DNA from: JBHHUI01 sp965248775
GTDB lineage: Bacteria; Chloroflexota; Anaerolineae; Anaerolineales; JBHHUI01
Assembly: GCA_965248775.1 (NCBI GenBank)
Contig: OZ252150.1
Location: 1,550,001 to 1,614,000, forward strand
Direction of reading: 5' to 3'
DNA: 64,000 bases
Shown here piece by piece: positions 43,786 through 52,822 of this stretch. The notes beneath the pieces were generated by a model. The model made no database searches and was not told the origin of the DNA. It was given only the letters and a program-made list of their open reading frames with translations. Made by a program: the position numbers and the translations under genes. Numbering within the stretch: position 1 is the stretch's first letter; each line of letters starts with the position of its first letter.

Positions 43786-45266
43786 ACTCGAGTGTTGTGA
43801 TTTGAGTGATCTTAGGGCATATTCGGCAGATGCAACTTCCCATCGTAAAACCGGCTCCCATCGTATCAGAGCACAGCGCCAGCTTTCGCGGGGTGTTTGA
43901 AAACCGCTGTCAGTTCCGGCATTTCGAGAATTATCTAACCGGACTGATTGTGTTGAAGAACAAGTCGATGGCGAACATGACGCGCTGCCTGTTGGATAGC
44001 GCTGACAAGACCAACCTGTCGCGCTTCTTGTCGGAAGCGAACTGGGATGCCGCGGAACTGAACCAGGAACGCATTGCATACTTATTCCAGCAAACCAAGC
44101 GTCAGCGCCAGGGCGCCCGCAAATCGATGCTGGCCATCGATGATACTTTGTGCGAGCACGTCGGCAGTCTGTTCGAATACATTGACCAACATTACAACCA
44201 CGGCAACCACATGTATCCGCTAGCGCACAATCTGGTCACCGGCCACTACATCAGCGGCGCGGTTCGCTTTCCGGCCGACTGGCGACTGTACCGGCGCTAC
44301 GAAGAAGTCACCGACTGGGAAGCGTTCGTCAAGAAACTGTTGCCCGACGCTACGATCCCGAAAACCAAGAAGGAGCGTAATCGCTTCAAACGTCAAGTCG
44401 CACCCACCTTGCTGGCCGACCCAGAGTTCCGGGCTCTGGACGAATCTTTTCAGACCAAGATTTCGCTGGCGGCTGAACTGGTCAAGGCGGCGCTGGCGCA
44501 CGATTTGCCCTTTGAAACGGTGCTGTTCGACGCCTGGTACCTGGCACCCGAATTGCTCGAAGTTCTCAGTGCGCATGGCAAGCACTGGATCAGCCTGCTG
44601 AAAAACAACCGCAACCTTATCACCAACAGCTTTGTGCTCCAGGATGCTTCCGGCGAACGCATGCGCTTTGATGGTCCGCACATCAAGGTGCAGGACCTAG
44701 TGCCGCTTATCCCACCTTCCGCTTTCAAACCGATGCAAGTGGGCGAGCAGACCTACTACTGCTTCAGCAAGAATGTACGCATCCCGACTTTGGGGAAGGT
44801 ACGGCTGGTCATCAGCTTTGCCAAGCCTGATTTAACCGGCACCTATGCCGTGCTGGTCAGCAGCCATCTCAGTTGGGATGCCAAGAAGATCATCGCAACC
44901 TATCTGCTCCGTTGGCCGATTGAGACCTTTTATCAAGACGCCAAACAGAACCTGGGGCTCCACGAATATCGCATGCGCTCGGCCGCCGCCATTCATAAGC
45001 ACTGGTCACTGGTCTTCGTGGCCTATTCGTTCCTGCACCTGCACTGTTTGCCCACATCGCGTCGTGACAAGGTCTGCGCGCCCATCCAATCCATCGGGCA
45101 GGTTATTCGCCAACAAAGCCAGCAGCTAATCGAAGCATTGATCTTGCAGGCTCACGGCTCTCTGTCTGACGGTACTGACGAGCAACAAGTCTTCTCGTAC
45201 TTATTCGCCAAGCAGGCTTACTCTTTGGCTGCTTGAGCCTTTTCACTCAAATCACAACACTCGAGT
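43786..45266 (+). mobile_element. IS701-like insertion sequence, complete
   Basis: About 1480 bp with a perfect 24-bp terminal inverted repeat (left ACTCGAGTGTTGTGATTTG..., right complement at 45243-45266). TTAATA is found on both sides of CTCGAG, so the target duplication is TAAT if the outermost A/T belong to the element, or up to 6 bp otherwise. It lies 65 bp after the IS4-type element and about 45 bp before the HDAC-family start codon. Confidence 0.9.
43830..45236 (+). CDS. IS701-family-like DDE transposase
   Basis: 468 residues from ATG 43830 (MQLPIVKPAPIVSEHSASF); an upstream in-frame start at 43806 is less likely. The order is: N-terminal DNA-binding region, first catalytic Asp in SMLAIDDTLCEHVG (about residue 110), second Asp in ETVLFDAWYLAPELL (about 235), and Glu in YLLRWPIETFYQDAKQNLGL (about 365). 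This D-D-E spacing and the segments fit the IS701/DDE_5-type group. The frame is intact. Confidence 0.85.
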   Translation: MQLPIVKPAPIVSEHSASFRGVFENRCQFRHFENYLTGLIVLKNKSMANMTRCLLDSADKTNLSRFLSEANWDAAELNQERIAYLFQQTKRQRQGARKSMLAIDDTLCEHVGSLFEYIDQHYNHGNHMYPLAHNLVTGHYISGAVRFPADWRLYRRYEEVTDWEAFVKKLLPDATIPKTKKERNRFKRQVAPTLLADPEFRALDESFQTKISLAAELVKAALAHDLPFETVLFDAWYLAPELLEVLSAHGKHWISLLKNNRNLITNSFVLQDASGERMRFDGPHIKVQDLVPLIPPSAFKPMQVGEQTYYCFSKNVRIPTLGKVRLVISFAKPDLTGTYAVLVSSHLSWDAKKIIATYLLRWPIETFYQDAKQNLGLHEYRMRSAAAIHKHWSLVFVAYSFLHLHCLPTSRRDKVCAPIQSIGQVIRQQSQQLIEALILQAHGSLSDGTDEQQVFSYLFAKQAYSLAA

Positions 45267-45312
45267 TAATAGAAGTCAGAAAAATTACTGAAGCTTGAAG
45301 TACAATCGCTCA

Positions 45313-46350
45313 ATGAAACCTGTCTTCGTTGCCCTACCCGCGCTCGCTCACGATCTGCCGTCCCACCCGGAAAACAACCAGCGCGTGACTGCGATCATGG
45401 AACTTCTTGAACAATCTGAGTTGCGCGATCAATTGCGGGAGCTTCCTTCACCTAAGCCGGCAACACGCCAGCAAATCGAGAGCGTGCATGTTCGTGATCT
45501 TTATAAGCAATTAAAGACAGCGGGTGCAAAGGGCCCGACATACGTAGACTCTGCCCCAACATATGTGACAACCGCGTCCCTCGAATTGGCATTGGCAGCA
45601 GCGGGAGGAACTATTTCTGTTGTAGATGCCGTTCTTAACGAAGCTGCTGAAGTTGGCTTTGCGCTCATTCGACCACCAGGCCATCACGCCGTCCCTACCG
45701 GACCGATGGGTTTCTGTCTTTTCAATAACATCGCAATTGCAGCACGGCACGCACAAGCAAATGGTTTCGCACGCGTTCTAATCATCGACTTCGATGTTCA
45801 TCACGGCAATGGCACACAAGACATCTTCTACGAGGATGACTCTGTTCTCTTCATGTCGTCACATTATTTTGCGCCGGGGTTTTATCCGGGATCTGGAGGA
45901 CAGCATGAAAATGGGCAGGGCCGAGGCGAGGGATTCACTCTGAACGCCCCTCTCCCCGCGGGTGCAGGTGACCTTGCCATGCAACGTCTTATGGCAGAGT
46001 GGATAACACCTGTCGCCGAACGATTCCAACCCAACCTGATTCTCGTATCGGCTGGCTTCGATGCCCATTGGCGCGATCCTCTCGCACTCCTCCAATTCTC
46101 CTTGGATGGATATTTCAATCTGACACAAGGCCTCACAACTCTCGCCAGACACTTGGACAGCGCCGCAGGACGGATCGCCTTCGTCCTTGAAGGTGGTTAT
46201 GATTTGGAGGCTCTTGCTGGTGGCGTTGCGAATGTGTTTCGGGCATGGACAGGGCAGCAACCAATTGATGCTCTCGGACTAGGTCCTCTACCCGAACCAG
46301 ATATCTCCAGCTTACTAGCCGAACTTCAATCGATTGCACAGATTATCTAA
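45313..46350 (+). CDS. Histone deacetylase-family (acetylpolyamine/AcuC-like) amidohydrolase
   Basis: 345 residues from ATG 45313 (MKPVFVALPALAHDLPSHPE); a TTG six codons upstream is possible. Zinc-dependent deacetylase of the HDAC superfamily. The charge-relay histidines are in RPPGHHAVPTGPMGFC, zinc ligands in DFDVHHGNGTQDIFY (D-x-H) and SAGFDAHWRDPL (D), and the catalytic tyrosine in EGGYDLEAL. Natural substrates in bacteria include acetylpolyamines, acetyl-lysine and small amides; none is indicated by the neighbours. The IS701-like element ends about 45 bp before the gene and may have displaced its promoter. Confidence 0.92.
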   Translation: MKPVFVALPALAHDLPSHPENNQRVTAIMELLEQSELRDQLRELPSPKPATRQQIESVHVRDLYKQLKTAGAKGPTYVDSAPTYVTTASLELALAAAGGTISVVDAVLNEAAEVGFALIRPPGHHAVPTGPMGFCLFNNIAIAARHAQANGFARVLIIDFDVHHGNGTQDIFYEDDSVLFMSSHYFAPGFYPGSGGQHENGQGRGEGFTLNAPLPAGAGDLAMQRLMAEWITPVAERFQPNLILVSAGFDAHWRDPLALLQFSLDGYFNLTQGLTTLARHLDSAAGRIAFVLEGGYDLEALAGGVANVFRAWTGQQPIDALGLGPLPEPDISSLLAELQSIAQII

Positions 46351-46606
46351 GTGCTCTTCTCTCATTCCTGGAAGTCTTCACCCGTAAAGCTCTCCTTTCG
46401 AAGAAAATATTTACGCAGAATTCACAGCTAAAAACAAAATATAATCCGAAATCTGCCTAATCCGGGCATCAATATCCTTTATTAGGGCGATATATAACAA
46501 TTTCTTCGTTTCCTGCGCTTGCCGAATCGCCCCTAATATGCAAAATAGGAATACAATAAATCTATGCTGGGAAAAAGAATTCACTCCGCTGGAATGGAAA
46601 GTAGAT
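46351..46606. other. Intergenic region upstream of the PDWL-repeat gene
   Basis: About 256 bp, AT-rich in its middle. A TATAAT is at about 46440 (AAAATATAATCC), but no -35 box stands at a suitable distance. No RNA gene or ORF of note was seen. Confidence 0.4.
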
Positions 46607-49600
46607 ATGGCTGAAGTCGCACTACGTACTTATGTTGATGAAATAGATTCGCAGATTGATAACGGTCAGATTGACGAGGCAATCGCGCATACTCGTCACA
46701 TACTGCAAAAATATCCGAAATATGTTGATGCCTATCGGCTGCTTGGTAAAGCACTCATCGAAAAGAGCCGCCATCAGGACGCTGCCGATATCTTTCAGCG
46801 TGTCCTTTCAGTGGAACCCGACGATTTTGTATCGCATGTTGGTATGTCCATTGTGCGCGAGGATGACGGCTCATTGGGCGCCTCAATCTGGCATATGGAG
46901 AGAGCCTACGAAGTACAACCTGCCAACAATGCAATCCAGGGAGAGTTGAAACGACTTTATGGCAAGCGCGATGGCCTTGAGCCACCCCGGATTCGTCTTA
47001 CCCGAGGCGCGTTGGCACGCATGTATATGAAGGGCCAGCTCCATCCACAATCCGTTGCCGAATTGCGGGCAGCGTTATCCTCGGATGCTGATCGTCAAGA
47101 TCTGAAAGCATTGCTTGCAGAAGCGTTATGGCAGGATCAGCAGCGCGTTGAAGCGGCTGAAGTGAGTAACGACATCCTCGAAGATTTACCTTATTGCCGC
47201 TCCGCCAATCGCATTCTTTCGGCTGCTTGGAGCGAAGGGGGACGAGATGGCGAGGCAAAAATTTATCGCGAACGCCTCCAAGCTCTCGACCCCTATGAAG
47301 CAGTCCGACAAAATGGAGATGGCGTCAATAATGGTCAAAATATTCCTGTTGACGCCGTCAGCCTGCGCCGTCTCGAATACCGACCAGGGATTGATGAATT
47401 TGCTGACGACGAACGCCCGGATTGGATGCAAGCATTGGGTGCAGAGTTCGAAGACCCGAGCGAATCTGATGGAGAAGAAACACCAGATTGGTTGCGCGAG
47501 TCTGCCGAAGTAGAAGTTGCCGGAACTGGAATTGCAGACGCAGCCAGCCAGAGTACACCTACGGATGACGTACCTGATTGGCTCGCCGAAGTTGGAATGG
47601 AAGAAGACGAGATATCCGGAGCAGCCGCAGAAACTGAATCGACTTTGGGAGCAGAGACAACCGATAACCTACATGAGGCGGCTGAGCCCGGGGAAACACT
47701 TGATTGGCTTGCCGAAACCATTGAAGCTCCTGGAGATGAATCTTCAGATGATCTTCCAGGCTGGCTTGCGGAAGCCGGGGCGGAAAACATAGAACCTGAG
47801 AGCGAGACCGCTGAAGACATACCCGATTGGCTCGTCGGGTCTCCCTCGGATTCTGAGAGTACAGAAGATCATCCGACCGAAGAAGGAGAAACAATAACAG
47901 CCGAAGATATCCCAGACTTCATGCGTGACGCCGGTTGGAGCGAACGTGACCCGAACATCGAGCTGGACGATCTTCCCCCAATCCCTGACGACATGCCCAT
48001 CACCCCGCCTCCGGCAGGTGAATCTCCAGATTGGTTGCGCACCGCAATGGATACCGGCGAATCTGAAATCGATGATGATGATGCAATTGAGCCCGGCGAT
48101 ATGCCAAGTTGGCTTGCTACGCAGCGCCCACCTGAAATGGAGGCTGTGGTGGAATCAGGGTCAAGCATTGCAGAAGAGGAGGTCGAGGTGGAACCACCCG
48201 AATGGCTACGCAATTCGCTTGGAGAAGAAGAGCCCGAACCAGACGAGGAAGATACACCGGTCGCAGCTACTGTTCCAGATTGGCTCAAAGAAAGTGACGG
48301 TAGTCCAGACGATACGGTCGTAGGCTGGTTGAAAGATACGCAGCCCTCGGAAGTAGTTGATCAGCCAGAATGGTTACGTTCGCCGGCCGTTCTAGCCGCA
48401 GAGACTCAGCCCGGTGAATTAACCGAAGAAGAAGTACCGGATTGGCTGCAAGGGACTGTGACACCGGCCGAGCGCGAAGACGATGATAAGGATATTGACT
48501 GGCTTACCAAAGTTGAAGAAGAGACCGGGAACCAACCTGCTGTTCACTTTGGGCCTTCCGACGCTGACCCATTTGCAGACATGCAAGCTGCGGCTCCGGG
48601 CCTGCCCGACACGGATAAATTAGGGGAAACCTTCGGTGACGGTGAAGACGAAGAAATTTGGGTAGCGCCGGATGCCCCAGCTGATGAAGAAGGACCGACG
48701 CCTGAGTCGAGTTGGCTATCGGAGGCTGCATCGGATGAACCAGATGCGTCAGAGCCCGAATCAGATGAGGCAGAGCAAGATGCCGCGCATGAATGGCTGG
48801 AAAGCCTGGCTGCCAAACAAGGCGCGCCAGAAGAAGAATTAATCACGTCGAGCGAGGAGCGAGTTGAAGAAGTGCCGGAATGGATTTCCGGATATGAAGA
48901 AGAAACTTCAACAGCAGAATTAACGAAGGAGATACTCGACTGGTCGCTAGACGCAGAACTCAAAGTGGAAGAACCCGAATCTATCGCTCCGGACACTTCT
49001 ATCGATGATCCACTTGATGAAGTACAAGTGGATATTGTAGAAGAGGCTTCTCCTGAACTTGAAGCGCAACCTGACCTCACTGGGGAATTTGGTGAAGAAG
49101 GCGATGATACTTCAGCCGCAACCCCAGATCTTGCAGACGAAGACGCCGCCCTCGCCTGGTTAGAGGGTTTAGCGGCAAAACAAGGTGCGAGTGAGGAAGA
49201 ATTGATTTCAGAGCCGGACACTAGGACAGATGAGTTGCCTTCCTGGGTCTCTGATATGTCTGAGACCGCTGTCGATGAAGAACAAGAACCATCCGTTGAA
49301 AGTGACAGCGCCGATTCTGAGTTACTCTCTACTGATGAATTGGATGAGTTGGACGAACAGCAGGCCGAAGACTGGATTGCAAAGCTACCCCAGGCACATT
49401 CAGAGGGCGGAGTCGAGATTGATCCCGAAATGGCAATGGATGTTCCCGAAACAACTGCGACAGAGGAAGCCCGCATTGTTACCACGGATCTACCAGAATG
49501 GCTGCGGGAACCCGTCGACGAAATGGATTCAACTACTGAAGCGTCAACATTGCCAGCTTGGCTTGCGGAAAATGATGAAGAAACGTCGACTGGAGAGTTA

Positions 49601-50335
49601 TCAGCCGAGGGTGAGATGCCAGAGTCCTCCGTAACAGAGGACGAAGCTGAACTCCAAGAAGATATTCTCGCAGCGACGATAGCCAATGAGTCCATAGCTG
49701 CTACTGTGGAAGATGCTGTCACAATTGAGGCCTTCCCTTCCGCGGAAGGATTGGATATTGGCGAAGAAGCTGAAGCCATCCAACAGCCTGAAGCGGCTCC
49801 CGAAGTCGAGCCAATGGCAGAGCTCGAGGCAATGACGGATGGGGCACCTGAAGCACCGGCTTCTGAAGAATATGAAGACTTATCTGAAATAGCTGTCGAG
49901 CCGGAAATTGTCGTCGACTCTACCCCCGAACCGGCTACATCGATTATTCCTGCTAAGGTCGAACCGGAGGCAGCAATCGAACCAGAAATAGTCAGAGAAT
50001 CTGTCCCCCAGCCAGTCAGTCCTGTTATGGCAGTAAATGCCGAAGCGGATTTGGAACCGACGGAACAACTCGAGGATAAATGGGGGATGGAAGCATTAGC
50101 CAATGCGCGCGACTATCTCTCTGAAGATGATTGGCCTCGCGCAATGAAACAGTACGGACGCTTGGTGAAATCCGATTCGATGCTCGCTACGGTCATCACG
50201 GATTTGGAGCAAGCCTCGAGGGAATCGATCGACGTACCGGCTGAGTTACTCAAAACCCTCGGTGACGCTTATGTGAAGGACGACAATTTACGGCTGGCGC
50301 TTGAATCCTATCAGAAGGCGCTTAAAAATATCTAG
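46607..50335 (+). CDS. Giant acidic TPR protein with ~20 PDWL-type repeats
   Basis: About 1242 residues from ATG 46607 (MAEVALRTYVDEIDSQID); a start at 46538 adds 23 residues. The N-terminal ~270 residues are TPR-like helices (ALIEKSRHQDAADIFQRVLS). Then comes a long, very Asp/Glu-rich low-complexity part with more than 20 short motifs of the form (D/E)-x-P-D-W-L-x: VPDWLAE, TPDWLRE, SPDWLRT, PPEWLRN, VPDWLKE, LPAWLAE and others, plus two copies of a longer unit (WLESLAAKQGAPEEELI and WLEGLAAKQGASEEELI). The last ~80 residues are again TPR (ARDYLSEDDWPRAMKQYGRL). No signal peptide or membrane helix is seen. It is probably an intracellular scaffold whose Trp motifs bind a partner; function unknown. 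Confidence 0.85.
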   Translation: MAEVALRTYVDEIDSQIDNGQIDEAIAHTRHILQKYPKYVDAYRLLGKALIEKSRHQDAADIFQRVLSVEPDDFVSHVGMSIVREDDGSLGASIWHMERAYEVQPANNAIQGELKRLYGKRDGLEPPRIRLTRGALARMYMKGQLHPQSVAELRAALSSDADRQDLKALLAEALWQDQQRVEAAEVSNDILEDLPYCRSANRILSAAWSEGGRDGEAKIYRERLQALDPYEAVRQNGDGVNNGQNIPVDAVSLRRLEYRPGIDEFADDERPDWMQALGAEFEDPSESDGEETPDWLRESAEVEVAGTGIADAASQSTPTDDVPDWLAEVGMEEDEISGAAAETESTLGAETTDNLHEAAEPGETLDWLAETIEAPGDESSDDLPGWLAEAGAENIEPESETAEDIPDWLVGSPSDSESTEDHPTEEGETITAEDIPDFMRDAGWSERDPNIELDDLPPIPDDMPITPPPAGESPDWLRTAMDTGESEIDDDDAIEPGDMPSWLATQRPPEMEAVVESGSSIAEEEVEVEPPEWLRNSLGEEEPEPDEEDTPVAATVPDWLKESDGSPDDTVVGWLKDTQPSEVVDQPEWLRSPAVLAAETQPGELTEEEVPDWLQGTVTPAEREDDDKDIDWLTKVEEETGNQPAVHFGPSDADPFADMQAAAPGLPDTDKLGETFGDGEDEEIWVAPDAPADEEGPTPESSWLSEAASDEPDASEPESDEAEQDAAHEWLESLAAKQGAPEEELITSSEERVEEVPEWISGYEEETSTAELTKEILDWSLDAELKVEEPESIAPDTSIDDPLDEVQVDIVEEASPELEAQPDLTGEFGEEGDDTSAATPDLADEDAALAWLEGLAAKQGASEEELISEPDTRTDELPSWVSDMSETAVDEEQEPSVESDSADSELLSTDELDELDEQQAEDWIAKLPQAHSEGGVEIDPEMAMDVPETTATEEARIVTTDLPEWLREPVDEMDSTTEASTLPAWLAENDEETSTGELSAEGEMPESSVTEDEAELQEDILAATIANESIAATVEDAVTIEAFPSAEGLDIGEEAEAIQQPEAAPEVEPMAELEAMTDGAPEAPASEEYEDLSEIAVEPEIVVDSTPEPATSIIPAKVEPEAAIEPEIVRESVPQPVSPVMAVNAEADLEPTEQLEDKWGMEALANARDYLSEDDWPRAMKQYGRLVKSDSMLATVITDLEQASRESIDVPAELLKTLGDAYVKDDNLRLALESYQKALKNI

Positions 50336-50371
50336 AAGAATTTTCTGGCCAGACTCTGGTGTCAGAATCTA

Positions 50372-50424
50372 ATACAGAACGGCGGCGTGTAGCTTAATAA
50401 AACTATGCGCCTTCCGTTCTGTAT
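50372..50424 (+). promoter_or_regulatory. Long two-step hairpin upstream of ndk
   Basis: Outer arms ATACAGAACGG (50372-50382) and CCGTTCTGTAT (50414-50424) enclose an inner stem GGCGTGTAG/CTATGCGCC, about 20 pairs in total. It lies 37 bp after the PDWL-repeat gene and 40 bp before ndk. What follows (TCATTTATAATTT) is AT-rich but not a clean U tract; it may be a terminator of the upstream gene or a leader structure. Confidence 0.55.
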
Positions 50425-50464
50425 TCATTTATAATTTGAGAAACATAATTTCAGGAGGAAAGTT

Positions 50465-50914
50465 TTGGAACGGACTCTCGTCATCATCAAACCTGACGGC
50501 GTGCAGCGCGGCTTAGTCGGGGAAATCGTCAGTCGCATCGAGCAACGTGGCTTGCGTCTCTTAGGCATGCGGTTTATGCAAGTTTCAACATCGCTCGCGG
50601 AAGAACATTATGCCATTCACAAAGGAAAACCTTTCTACACAGGGTTAATTAATTACATTACGTCAGCGCCAGTCGTTGTTATGGCATGGGAAGGTCGAAA
50701 GGCCATTGAAGCAATTCGCCAACTCATGGGAGCGACGAACCCAACAGAGGCTGCCCCCGGAACTATCCGCGCGGATTTTGGAATCGATATTGGCCGCAAT
50801 CTGACGCATGGCTCCGACAGCCCTGAAAATGGTCTCGCAGAAGTCGGTCTCTGGTTTTCCGAAGAGGAATTGGTCGCCTGGGAGCGAATCGGCGAAGAGT
50901 GGGTTTATGAGTGA
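50465..50914 (+). CDS. ndk: Nucleoside diphosphate kinase
   Basis: 149 residues from a TTG start at 50465 (then ERTLVIIKPDGVQRGLVG), with AGGAGG six bases upstream; no ATG fits. It transfers the gamma phosphate between nucleoside di- and triphosphates through a phospho-histidine, here His in NLTHGSDSPENG (about residue 119). Residues K in IIKPDGVQRG and N in MGATNPTEAAPGTIR complete the active site. It ends at a strong bidirectional terminator. Confidence 0.97.
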   Translation: MERTLVIIKPDGVQRGLVGEIVSRIEQRGLRLLGMRFMQVSTSLAEEHYAIHKGKPFYTGLINYITSAPVVVMAWEGRKAIEAIRQLMGATNPTEAAPGTIRADFGIDIGRNLTHGSDSPENGLAEVGLWFSEEELVAWERIGEEWVYE

Positions 50915-50924
50915 TGCGAAAATA

Positions 50925-50966
50925 TTAAAAGTTGCTCGAGGCTAATCCGGCTCGGGCAACTTTTAA
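50925..50966. terminator. Bidirectional terminator between ndk and rsfS
   Basis: TTAAAAGTTGC-T-CGAG (50925-50940) pairs with CTCG-G-GCAACTTTTAA (50951-50966) around a 10-nt loop; A/T-rich ends give U tracts on both strands. It serves ndk (+) and rsfS (-). Confidence 0.9.
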
Positions 50967-50973
50967 TTTATAG

Positions 50974-51321
50974 CTACTGAACCCTGAGGCGTACTTTTCC
51001 AGCGCTCCAAAGTTCTTCCAGATTGTAATAGTCGCGCTGTTCGGGGGAGAATAGGTGCACAACCACGTCCCCCAAGTCGAGCAGCACCCAACCGCTCTCA
51101 GCTTGCACATTTAAGTTCCGAACGACCGTTCGACGTTTTGTATCCGCTATTTCTGCGACCGATCGCGCCATTGCGCGTAACTGTCGATCGGATCGACAGG
51201 TTCCGATCACATAGTAATCTGTAACGATAGATATTCCTTGCAAATCGAGGATCAGTATATCTTCACCGAGCTTATCTTCAATTACATCGACAATCTTATG
51301 AGTAAATTCGAGGGTATCCAG
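50974..51321 (-). CDS. rsfS: Ribosomal silencing factor RsfS, apparent CTG start
   Basis: 115 residues if begun at CTG 51321 (then DTLEFTHKIVDVIEDKLGED). The N-terminal helix of the family is complete only from this codon, which comes directly after an in-frame TAG and 9 bases after AAAGGAG. The next usual start, TTG 51243, would remove 26 conserved residues. RsfS binds L14 and blocks subunit joining when nutrients are short. Motifs DLQGISIVTDYYVIGTC and SGWVLLDLGDVVVHLFSPEQ with YYNLEELW are typical. rplN, the gene for its target, is in this window. Confidence 0.88.
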   Translation of the reverse strand: MDTLEFTHKIVDVIEDKLGEDILILDLQGISIVTDYYVIGTCRSDRQLRAMARSVAEIADTKRRTVVRNLNVQAESGWVLLDLGDVVVHLFSPEQRDYYNLEELWSAGKVRLRVQ

Positions 51322-51402
51322 CTAGTTATTCTCCTTTCGTTCCTCAAACAATGACTGGATTTTAGCAGCGAAGCAAAACTCCAGCCAGATTCCCTCTCGG
51401 AA

Positions 51403-51993
51403 TTATGAACTCAATTCTCCAGGTCCAAAGCTGAATTTCTCAATAGGAGCGTAAACTGCTCCGGTCGGTTGTAAATCACTATGAATGAGAATGATTTCAG
51501 CTGCCTGCCAGGTCTCAAATTGGCCGAGTTCGTATTTTTTAATTGCTGCCGCCAACACACGGGACTGAGACCTGCTTGTTTGTCGCCGTACTCTACCCAG
51601 CGTGAGATGAGGTTGGAATGGCCGTTTAGAACCCCGAACGCCCGCCTCGAGACACACTCCTTCGATAGTTTCTTGAATCTGTCCGAGCAGGACAAGATCG
51701 CCACGGAGTCCGGCCCAGATCACCTGCGGGCGATTTGGATTCGGAAAACAGCCTACATTCTCTATTCCGAGGGCAGGAGAGGTTAATTCCGCAATCGGTG
51801 CTTTGAGCTTGATTGAAAGCAATTCAACTATGGCCGGCTCCAATTCGCCGAGAAACTTCAATGTCAGATGAATTCCATCTCGCCGAACCCATCTTATAGA
51901 ATGATCTGGCACAACATCCTCGAGATCACGTTGGACACCGTGCAATCCATCCTTCCAGTGCGCCGGTAATTCTATTGCGACGAAAGCGCGCAC
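51403..51993 (-). CDS. thpR: RNA 2',3'-cyclic phosphodiesterase (LigT family)
   Basis: 196 residues of the 2H phosphoesterase superfamily. Both catalytic motifs are present: HLTLKFLGE (about residue 43) and HLTLGRVRRQ (about 130). The enzyme opens 2',3'-cyclic phosphates in RNA to 2'-phosphates; its cellular role is not settled. It begins MRAFVAIELPAHWKDGL and lies 4 bp after the alpha/beta hydrolase gene, so they are likely co-transcribed. Confidence 0.93.
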   Translation of the reverse strand: MRAFVAIELPAHWKDGLHGVQRDLEDVVPDHSIRWVRRDGIHLTLKFLGELEPAIVELLSIKLKAPIAELTSPALGIENVGCFPNPNRPQVIWAGLRGDLVLLGQIQETIEGVCLEAGVRGSKRPFQPHLTLGRVRRQTSRSQSRVLAAAIKKYELGQFETWQAAEIILIHSDLQPTGAVYAPIEKFSFGPGELSS

Positions 51994-51997
51994 CGTT

Positions 51998-52822
51998 TTA
52001 TTCTTTTACCAGAAACAGATGATGTGCGAAGTTTCGTAATGCAGAATGCGTTTCAGCCGGAGCATCATCGGTTGGCAAATGACCACTTTTGAAGACCACC
52101 AGTTCCGCGTGTTGCACGGTTTCAGCAACAAATCGCCCTTCGCTATTTGGCGCAGTCGAATCACGGTCGCCAAGGACAACCAGTGTGGGTGTTGCAATTG
52201 AGGGCAAGGCGGCGGAAGGGTCATGAGTCACAACCGTGCGAATAGTTTCCATAGCCGTGTCCCCCCGCACCCGTGCCCAATCCTCACGGATACGCTCAAA
52301 ATGTGGTGACTTGCGACTTCGGATTCCGAACGGATTTGCCAAGGCAGGGGAAACCATTACAGGCCACATCCAAGCGCCTAATCTACCAAAAGTGGACCCC
52401 AAACGGGTCTTCGCCATTTTACTCATGGGGCCGTAAATCTTCCCACGAACGACTGGATTAATGAGAGCAATACCGGCCGCAATCTCGGGTTGAACAATTG
52501 CTAACTGTAGGGCAATCGCACCGCCCATAGAGTGTCCGATCACCACGGGAGTTGATATCTCCATTTGGGCAGCAAAGCCTGCAATCTGAGCAGCCCAGTT
52601 GTCAACCGTATAGCGACCATTGGTAGGTTTCTCTGAATCACCGAAACCAACAAGATCGATCGCCCAGCAATGGTATTCATCTGCAAACACACGCAGCGCC
52701 TCATTCCACATTCGGCTCGAGGAGGCCCATCCGTGGACGAATAACAGGTGTTGATCTCCCTGCCCTTTTTCGCGGTATGCAATTGTGAGGCCGTTTACTT
52801 CAGTTGTGCGAAATGGAAACAT
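51998..52822 (-). CDS. Alpha/beta hydrolase
   Basis: 274 residues from ATG 52822 (MFPFRTTEVNGLTIAYREKG); a longer frame from 52876 would overlap the response regulator gene. Nucleophile elbow GHSMGG (about residue 97), oxyanion segment LLFVHGWASSSRMW, acid Asp in LVVLGDRDSTAPN and His in KSGHLPTDDAP complete the triad. The substrate cannot be assigned; the fold covers esterases, lipases, epoxide hydrolases and others. It lies 22 bp after the response regulator on the same strand. Confidence 0.87.
   Translation of the reverse strand: MFPFRTTEVNGLTIAYREKGQGDQHLLFVHGWASSSRMWNEALRVFADEYHCWAIDLVGFGDSEKPTNGRYTVDNWAAQIAGFAAQMEISTPVVIGHSMGGAIALQLAIVQPEIAAGIALINPVVRGKIYGPMSKMAKTRLGSTFGRLGAWMWPVMVSPALANPFGIRSRKSPHFERIREDWARVRGDTAMETIRTVVTHDPSAALPSIATPTLVVLGDRDSTAPNSEGRFVAETVQHAELVVFKSGHLPTDDAPAETHSALRNFAHHLFLVKE

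Noticed and set aside
48544..50103. Minus-strand open frame of 519 codons antisense to the PDWL-repeat gene
   Set aside because: The Ser/Ala-only composition is what Glu/Asp/Ala codons give on the opposite strand; no ribosome-binding site and no domain.
46607..50335. PDWL repeats as a DNA-level tandem repeat
   Set aside because: The repetition is in the protein; the DNA of the units is too diverged and unevenly spaced for a tandem-repeat or CRISPR call.
50428..50435. TATAAT as an ndk promoter
   Set aside because: No -35 box at 16-18 bp upstream; the sequence there belongs to the hairpin arm.
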